Positions 58,690 to 64,000 of a stretch of DNA of 64,000 bases are shown one piece after another. The position numbers and the translations under genes were made by a program. This DNA is from Tessaracoccus sp. (lineage in GTDB: Bacteria; Actinomycetota; Actinomycetes; Propionibacteriales; Propionibacteriaceae): positions 620,001 through 684,000 of the forward strand of contig NZ_JADJNP010000004.1 of assembly GCF_016714275.1 (NCBI RefSeq), written 5' to 3'. Within the stretch, counting starts at the first letter, position 1. Each line of letters begins with the position of its first letter. The notes under the pieces were generated by a model that saw nothing but the letters and a program-made list of their open reading frames with translations, made no database searches and was not told the origin of the DNA.

Positions 58690-61149
58690 ATGTCCACGAC
58701 CCAGGAGACGGTGACCACGCCGTTCGGAAACAGCTCTCGGCGCACCTTCCTCAAGTGGTCCGGCGTGGCCGGCGGCACGGCCGCCCTTGTCTCCACGGTC
58801 GCGGACCTCGGCATGCCCGGCACCGCCGCGGCGGCGCCCGGCGACGGGATGGCCGACGCCGACAAGACGGTCTGGTCTGCCTGCGTCATCAACTGCGGCT
58901 CCCGCTGCCCGCTACGGCTCCAGGTCAAGGACGGAACGATCGTCCGCGTCCTGCCCGACAACACCGGCGACGACACCCTCCTGAATCGGAACATCAAGGC
59001 TTGTGTCCGCGGCCGCAACATGCGTCAGCGCGTCTACAACCCGGACCGGATCAAGAAGCCGCTCAAGCGCGTGGAAGGGGCGAAGCGCACCGAGGGCCGG
59101 TTCGAGGAGATCAGCTGGGACGAGGCGCTCGACCTGCTGGCCGAGAAGATCAGATACACCTACGACACCTACGGCCCCGAGGCCGTCTACAAGAACTACG
59201 GCTCTGGCGTATGGAACGCGCACATCGGCTACTCGGGCGGCTGGGCGCGCCTCTTCAACCTCCTGGGTGGGTACCTGGGCTACTACGGCAACTACTCCTA
59301 CCTCCAGGTGTCGCAGTGCACCCGCTACTTCTACGGCACCCCCGACGAGCAGCCGTCGAACTCGATCGAGGACTCGATCGAGAACTCGAAGCTGCTGGTG
59401 CTGTGGGGCAACAACCCGCAGGAGACGCGGATGTCGGGCGGCGGCGTCACCTTCACCACCGCGATGGCGAAGAAGAGGGGCCTGAAGATCATCGTTGTCG
59501 ACCCGCGCTACTCGGACTCGGCGTCCGTGCTGGCCGACGAGTGGATCGCGCTGCGGCCCGGCACCGACACCGCGCTGATCGCGGCCATGGTGCACGTGAT
59601 GCTGCAGGAGAACCTGCACGACCAGGCGTTCCTCGACACATACTGCGTCGGCTTCGACGAGGAGCACCTGCCCGAGGGGGCGCCGGCGAACGCGTCCTAC
59701 CGCTCCTACGTCGAGGGCAAGGGACCCGACGGCGTCGAGAAGACCCCGGAGTGGGCCGCCGAGATCACGGGCGTGCCAGCCAACCAGATCCGCAAGTTCG
59801 CTCGCGAGGTCGCGCTGGCGAAGCCGGCCAACATCACGCAGGGCTGGGGGCCGCAGCGCCACGCGCACGGCGAGAACCAGGCCAACGCCATCTACCTGCT
59901 CGCCTGCGTGACCGGCAACGTCGGCATCCCCGGCGGCGGCACCGGCGGCCGCGACGGCTATTACTGGCCGGTCACCCAGTGGCTCGACGACGGCGCCAAC
60001 CCCGTCCAGACGCAGATCTCCTGCTACACGTGGACCGACGCCATCGAGCGCGGCCCGGAGATGACGGCGCTCGCCGACGGCGTGCGCGGCCGCGACAAGC
60101 TCGAGACCGGCATCAAGTTCATGGTGTTCTACGGCTCCGCGATGGGCTCGTCGCAGCACGGCGACATCAACCGCACGCGGCAGATCCTCGACGACGAGTC
60201 CAAGTGTGAGTTCATCGTCGGCATGGACAACCAGATGACCTCGACGATGAAGCTGTGCGATCTGGTGCTCCCCGACACGACGACGTCGGAGCGCTGGGAC
60301 CTCGTGCCGTCGGAGTACACCGGCGACATGGCCTACGAGATCATGTGCGAGCAGGCCATCGCGCCCCTGTACGAGTCGCGCACCGCGATCGACGTGACCA
60401 CCGCGCTGGCCGAGCGCCTCGGGGTGGGCGCCGAGTTCGGGGGAGGGAAGAAGACCACCGAGGACTGGGCTCGGGAGCTGCAGGCCAAGAATAGGGAGGC
60501 GAACCCGCACCTGCCGGAGTTCGAGGCGCTGCGCGAGATGGGCGTCTACCGGTACCTTGATCCGAACGGGCTTTACGTCGGGCTCAAGGCGTTCCGTGAG
60601 GACCCCGAGGCCAACCCGCTCGGCACGCCGTCGGGCAAGATCGAGATCTACTCCTCCCAGCTCGCCGACCTGGCAGCCACCTGGGAGTTCCCGAACGCGC
60701 TGCCCGGCGATGAGATCACCCCCATCCCGGCCCACGTCGCCACCTGGGAGAGCGCGGAGGAGGCGCGGGGCAACGAGAAGTACCCGCTGCAGTGCATCAG
60801 CCACCACTACAAGGGGCGCACGCACTCCACCTACGGCAACCTCTCCAACAACCTTGAGGCGCATCCGCAGAAGATCTGGATCAACACCCGCGACGCCGCG
60901 GCCCGCGGCATCGCCAATGACGACATCATCCGGGTCTTCAACGACCGCGGCACCATCCAGTGCCAGGCGCTGGTCACCCCGCGCATCGTCCCCGGCGCGA
61001 TCTCCGTGCCGCAGGGCGCGTGGGTGAAGTTCGACGACGCGGGCGTCGACCACGGCGGCGCCGCCAACGTCCTCACGTCGCTGCACACCACACCGTTGGC
61101 CAAGGGCAACGGCCAGCACACAAGTCTCGTCCAGGTCGCGAAGGCGTAG
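58690..61149 (+). CDS. dmsA: DMSO reductase-family catalytic subunit (DmsA-like), Tat-exported
   Basis: 819 residues. GCGGAGG lies before ATG 58690. NSSRRTFLKWSGVAGGTAAL is a twin-arginine leader (SRRTFLK). SACVINCGSRCPLRLQVKDG has the FS0 cluster cysteines, and the bis-MGD fold follows with AWDEALDLLAEKI-like ISWDEALDLLAEKIRYTYD, LLVLWGNNPQETRMSGGG near 240, KIIVVDPRYSDSASVLADEW near 270, AHGENQANAIYLLACVTGNV near 400. It reduces DMSO, TMAO or a similar oxide at the outer side of the membrane; the substrate is not certain. It heads dmsABC. Confidence 0.92.
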   Translation: MSTTQETVTTPFGNSSRRTFLKWSGVAGGTAALVSTVADLGMPGTAAAAPGDGMADADKTVWSACVINCGSRCPLRLQVKDGTIVRVLPDNTGDDTLLNRNIKACVRGRNMRQRVYNPDRIKKPLKRVEGAKRTEGRFEEISWDEALDLLAEKIRYTYDTYGPEAVYKNYGSGVWNAHIGYSGGWARLFNLLGGYLGYYGNYSYLQVSQCTRYFYGTPDEQPSNSIEDSIENSKLLVLWGNNPQETRMSGGGVTFTTAMAKKRGLKIIVVDPRYSDSASVLADEWIALRPGTDTALIAAMVHVMLQENLHDQAFLDTYCVGFDEEHLPEGAPANASYRSYVEGKGPDGVEKTPEWAAEITGVPANQIRKFAREVALAKPANITQGWGPQRHAHGENQANAIYLLACVTGNVGIPGGGTGGRDGYYWPVTQWLDDGANPVQTQISCYTWTDAIERGPEMTALADGVRGRDKLETGIKFMVFYGSAMGSSQHGDINRTRQILDDESKCEFIVGMDNQMTSTMKLCDLVLPDTTTSERWDLVPSEYTGDMAYEIMCEQAIAPLYESRTAIDVTTALAERLGVGAEFGGGKKTTEDWARELQAKNREANPHLPEFEALREMGVYRYLDPNGLYVGLKAFREDPEANPLGTPSGKIEIYSSQLADLAATWEFPNALPGDEITPIPAHVATWESAEEARGNEKYPLQCISHHYKGRTHSTYGNLSNNLEAHPQKIWINTRDAAARGIANDDIIRVFNDRGTIQCQALVTPRIVPGAISVPQGAWVKFDDAGVDHGGAANVLTSLHTTPLAKGNGQHTSLVQVAKA

Positions 61150-61160
61150 GGAGTCAGATC

Positions 61161-61799
61161 ATGAGCGAACCGCAGATCACGGCGGGGGCCAACTACGGCT
61201 TCCACTTCGACCAGAGCCTGTGCAACGGCTGCAAGGCGTGCCAGATCGCGTGCAAGGACAAGCACGACCTGCCGATCGGCGTGAACTGGCGCCGCGTCGT
61301 CGAGTACAGCGGCGGGACGTGGCAGACCGACGGCAACACGTTCACTCCGAATGTGTTCACGTACTACACCTCGATCGCCTGCAACCACTGCGAGAACCCG
61401 GTGTGTGTGCAGGTCTGCCCGACCACGGCGATGACCAAGCGCGACGACGGCACGGTCTTCGTCGACGAGTCCAAGTGCGTCGGCTGCCGCTACTGCGAGT
61501 GGGCGTGCCCCTACTCCGCTCCGCAGTTCAACGCGGAGACCGGGCACATGTCCAAGTGCGACCTCTGCTACGACTATCGGGAGACGGGCCAGGATCCCGC
61601 GTGCGTGTCCGCGTGTCCCTCGCGCGCGCTGGACTTCGGGCCTATCGACGACCTCCGGGCCACTTGGGGCGCCAAGGACGCCGTCGCCCCGCTGCCCGAC
61701 CCGAGCATCACCCATCCTCAACTGGTGATCACCCCGCACCGCGACGCCCAGCCCTGGGACGGCGGCACGGGCGAGATCGCGAACCCCAAGGAGATCTGA
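61161..61799 (+). CDS. dmsB: DMSO reductase-family iron-sulfur subunit (DmsB-like)
   Basis: 212 residues. Four 4Fe-4S motifs: QSLCNGCKACQIACKDKHDL, IACNHCENPVCVQVCPTTAM, SKCVGCRYCEWACPYSAPQF and SKCDLCYDYRETGQDPACVS. It carries electrons between DmsC and DmsA. GGGAG precedes the start, 11 bases after dmsA. Its stop overlaps the next start (TGATG). Confidence 0.95.
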   Translation: MSEPQITAGANYGFHFDQSLCNGCKACQIACKDKHDLPIGVNWRRVVEYSGGTWQTDGNTFTPNVFTYYTSIACNHCENPVCVQVCPTTAMTKRDDGTVFVDESKCVGCRYCEWACPYSAPQFNAETGHMSKCDLCYDYRETGQDPACVSACPSRALDFGPIDDLRATWGAKDAVAPLPDPSITHPQLVITPHRDAQPWDGGTGEIANPKEI

Positions 61800-62827
61800 T
61801 GAACACGCACGAATTGCCGATGATCCTGTTCACGGTCATCGCCCAGCTGAGCGTCGGCACGTTCATCGCGCTGGGGATCATGGACGTGCTGCTCTCGCAT
61901 CGCAACGACGCGACGACGGTGCGCCGCATCACCGAGCCGGTGCTGTACGCGATCGGGCCGGCGCTGGTGCTCGGCCTGCTGATCTCGATGTTGCACATGA
62001 ACGACGTGCTGCACGTGTTCAACGTGGTCCGGCACTGGGACTCGTCCTGGCTGTCGCGCGAGATCCTCTTCGGGATGGGGTTCGCCGGCCTCGGCTTCCT
62101 GTTCGCCATCCTCTCCTGGTTCCGGATCGGCAGCGACGCGCTGCGCCGCGTCGTCGGACTCCTCACGGCGCTGGTCGGGATCGGGCTGGTCAGCTCGATG
62201 TCGATGATCTACTACTCGCTGGTCACGGTTCCGGCCTGGAACACGCCCATCGTGCCGTTCCATTTCTTCCTGACGACGATCATCCTGGGCGCGCTGGCCG
62301 CGGGCTGCGCGCTGATGTGGACGGTGATGGTGCGGGGACGCAACGAGGGACGGGCGCCGGCCGGCGAGGCCCCTGTCGTCGGTGGCGGCGGCGTGGCCGT
62401 CGCGACGAAGCCGTCGACCAAGGCGGGCATCTCCGCGCGCATCGCGGAGATCAACGCCCCCACCACCGCCGATGAGTGGAAGGCGATCACGCAGGTGATG
62501 CAGTGGATCGCGGTGGTCACCGCCGTCGGCGGCATCCTGGTCCTGATCTCCTACCCCGTGCACATCTCCGCGCTGGCCGCAGGCGACGCGACGGCGCAGG
62601 CGTCGGCGGCGGTGTTCTCCGGCACGTTCTTCGTCGGCCGGATGCTGCTGCTCGCGCTCGCGACCGTCGTGCTCGCCCTGTTCGGGTACCGGCTGGCCGG
62701 GCAGACGCTCCGCGAGCGGCCCCAGCTGCTCGTTCTGCTGATCACCACGGCATTCGTGCTGGCGACGATCGCGGAGATCATGGGCCGCTCGCTGCACTAC
62801 GACTCGATGTTCCGCGTCGGCATCTGA
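61799..62827 (+). CDS. dmsC: DMSO reductase-family membrane anchor (DmsC-like)
   Basis: 342 residues, about eight helices (LPMILFTVIAQLSVGTFIAL; LVGIGLVSSMSMIYYSLVTV; FHFFLTTIILGALAAGCALM). It is longer than the enterobacterial protein, with a loop rich in G/A/P near residue 180-215 (GGGGVAVATKPSTKAGI). It oxidises menaquinol for DmsB/DmsA. The stop overlaps the next gene by one base. Confidence 0.88.
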   Translation: MNTHELPMILFTVIAQLSVGTFIALGIMDVLLSHRNDATTVRRITEPVLYAIGPALVLGLLISMLHMNDVLHVFNVVRHWDSSWLSREILFGMGFAGLGFLFAILSWFRIGSDALRRVVGLLTALVGIGLVSSMSMIYYSLVTVPAWNTPIVPFHFFLTTIILGALAAGCALMWTVMVRGRNEGRAPAGEAPVVGGGGVAVATKPSTKAGISARIAEINAPTTADEWKAITQVMQWIAVVTAVGGILVLISYPVHISALAAGDATAQASAAVFSGTFFVGRMLLLALATVVLALFGYRLAGQTLRERPQLLVLLITTAFVLATIAEIMGRSLHYDSMFRVGI

Positions 62828-63363
62828 TGGAGGCGCGAAGCGCCGGGGCCGCCCTGCCCCTCGGCATCCAGGTGGCGACGGCGGGATTCGTCCTCGGGCG
62901 GCTCCTGCTGAAGCCGCCCGCCGCGGCGCTGGTCGAAAGCCTGAACGACCCCGCGATGCGCGCCACCTGGCCGCTCGCCGACGAGGACACCCGAGCGGCG
63001 CTCGCGGCACTTGACGGCGGCGCCGGCGAGCTTGGCGCCGTCCGGTTCGACTACGAGCGCCTGTTCGTGCGCGCGTCGCCCGGCCGGATCGAACTCCGCA
63101 CGGGACAAGGCGCCGACGACCACGTCGGCCAGCGGATCCTCGACCTCGCCGAGCTGACCGCCACCGCCGCCCAGGCAGAACGCTCCGGGGACGGAGCCGC
63201 TGCCGCGGCGGCGCGTGAGTCGGCGACGCGGTTGCGCGAGAAGCTCGACCCCGTCGTCGGTCTCGTCCTCGACGCCGTTCAGGAGCGCGCCGCGACCCCA
63301 CTGTTCCGGGTGCTTCCCGGACTGGTGCGCGGCTTCCTCGTCGAGGAGCTGCGCTCCCGGTGA
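62827..63363 (+). CDS. Second TorD-like chaperone of the dms cluster
   Basis: 178 residues, starting in the dmsC stop (TGATG). The sequence FVLGRLLLKPPAAALVESLN then GAVRFDYERLFVRASPGRIE with the D-Y-x-x-L-F motif near 75 is that of TorD-family proteins at half the usual certainty; the helical rest (LIDLAELTAT-like RILDLAELTATAAQAERSGD) fits. A cytoplasmic chaperone for DmsA or a related enzyme is likely. Its stop overlaps the start of the next gene (GTGA). Confidence 0.65.
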   Translation: MEARSAGAALPLGIQVATAGFVLGRLLLKPPAAALVESLNDPAMRATWPLADEDTRAALAALDGGAGELGAVRFDYERLFVRASPGRIELRTGQGADDHVGQRILDLAELTATAAQAERSGDGAAAAAARESATRLREKLDPVVGLVLDAVQERAATPLFRVLPGLVRGFLVEELRSR

Positions 63364-64000
63364 CAGACAGCACCCTCTCGCTGCTGCGCTGGCTGGCCGC
63401 CCATGACGTCCCTCGGCGAATGGTGCTGCTGTGCCCGGACGCACCCGTGCCGGACATCGGCCGCGGCGCCGTCGCGGTCCGGTTGACCGGTTGTGTCGCG
63501 GACGCGTCGATCGGTCTGCCCGCGCAGTTGCTGGCGTGCGGGGTGGGAGAGGTCGCCGTCGTCATCTGCGGCGATCGCGCGGAAGAAGTGCGGGCGTTGG
63601 GGGAGCGGTGGCGCGCGACCATCGTGACGGGAGTCGAGATCGTAGAGAGCCCGCCTCCACCGGGCCGCTGGCGCAAGGCACCCGAGGTCTTGACGCTCGG
63701 CGCGATCCCGGTCTCGCGCCGCGGCCTCCTCGGCCTCGCCGGCGCGGGGCCCTTTCCGCTCGACCTCGACGGCGACGACACCGCCCGCACGCTGGCCGCC
63801 CTGGATCTCCTCCGCGCACGCGGCCAGGCCGTCCTCGAGGTGCGCGAGGAGAGTCCCGCGCGCGCACTCGCCGTCGATGGCTGCACCGCATGCGGCGTCT
63901 GCGTCCACGCGTGCCCGCACGACGCCCTCTCGCTGACCCACGACGGCGCCGTCAGCAAGCTCGTCCACCTGCGCGACGCGTGCCGCGGCGAGCTGGACTG
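63360..64000 (+). CDS. 4Fe-4S ferredoxin-like protein, partial (runs off the window)
   Basis: GTG 63360 overlaps the previous stop. The visible 213 residues start with TDSTLSLLRWLAAHDVPRRM, then VAVRLTGCVADASIGLPAQL and ACGVGEVAVVICGDRAEEVR, which recalls the GC-rich strand of MvhD/HdrA-type proteins. Near residue 185 DGCTACGVCVHACPHDALSL is a complete CxxCxxCxxxCP 4Fe-4S motif, and LRDACRGELD shows a further cysteine before the window ends. It is the last visible gene of the dms operon and may donate electrons or mature the complex. Confidence 0.75.
   Translation, partial: MTDSTLSLLRWLAAHDVPRRMVLLCPDAPVPDIGRGAVAVRLTGCVADASIGLPAQLLACGVGEVAVVICGDRAEEVRALGERWRATIVTGVEIVESPPPPGRWRKAPEVLTLGAIPVSRRGLLGLAGAGPFPLDLDGDDTARTLAALDLLRARGQAVLEVREESPARALAVDGCTACGVCVHACPHDALSLTHDGAVSKLVHLRDACRGELD

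Overview
The window is high-GC, densely packed DNA read on both strands. Many genes start 5-7 bases after a TAnnnT hexamer with no room for a leader, which is the leaderless-promoter style of Actinobacteria. Gene content fits a facultatively anaerobic actinobacterium, and I infer Propionibacteriales/Propionibacteriaceae without being able to prove the genus: glutamate ABC importer, PntA/PntB, separate PurS/PurQ/PurL, NarGHJI with two NarK, a DmsABC-type reductase, a RIO-type kinase and HPr. No rRNA, tRNA or CRISPR array was recognised.

Layout. 1-2963: small accessory genes (divergent TetR/epimerase pair with a triple operator, a TA remnant, an SDR, a P-loop kinase). 2972-14264: a carbohydrate or sugar-phosphate locus (two-component system, AfuABC/iron-type ABC importer, three kinds of aldolase, DeoR regulator, FGGY kinase) that is heavily decayed. 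The importer's binding protein and permease are frameshifted. Its ATPase lost its C-terminus in a deletion that fused it to the tail of a class II aldolase. The kinase lost its N-terminus and is split by an ISAs1-family element with a 10-bp target duplication. 14308-18847: purB, pntA, pntB. 18945-20168: a secreted RTX-repeat protein and a lone TadG-like protein. 20146-24248: gluABCD-type importer and purC. 24268-30717: LacI regulator and a complete ribose/rhamnose-type ABC importer ending in an RpiB/LacAB isomerase. 30793-34494: RIO kinase, a dead ABC exporter, 3-methyladenine glycosylase, a PabC-like lyase and an amidotransferase-like protein. 34564-38981: purS-purQ-purL, with purQ and purL pushed apart by an AbiEi/DUF559 gene that sits between two near-identical palindromes. 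38983-42161: HTH/nucleotidyltransferase-like regulator, M20 dipeptidase whose stop lies in a MITE, HPr, and a Cys-rich HTH regulator. 42281-46160: moaA, moaD, mobA and two Gfo/Idh dehydrogenases. 46408-56037: narGHJI and two narK. 56148-57103: a nucleotidyltransferase toxin-like pair. 57215-64000: TetR, TorD-like chaperone, dmsABC, a second TorD-like chaperone and the start of a 4Fe-4S protein that runs off the window.

How the genes work together. MoaA/MoaD/MobA make the molybdenum cofactor used by NarG and DmsA; NarJ and the two TorD-like proteins mature the apo-enzymes; NarK proteins move nitrate and nitrite; PntAB balances NADH and NADPH. Several genes are purine biosynthesis genes scattered in separate transcription units with leaderless promoters.

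The most interesting structures are (i) the palindrome-bracketed AbiEi/DUF559 cassette inside the pur operon, (ii) the IS5-like MITE and a shared 37-bp end sequence behind pntB, (iii) the nested decay of the sugar-phosphate locus, and (iv) several precise operator-like palindromes. Three single-base frameshift regions (binding protein, permease, transposase) could be real mutations or assembly errors, and I cannot tell which from sequence alone.
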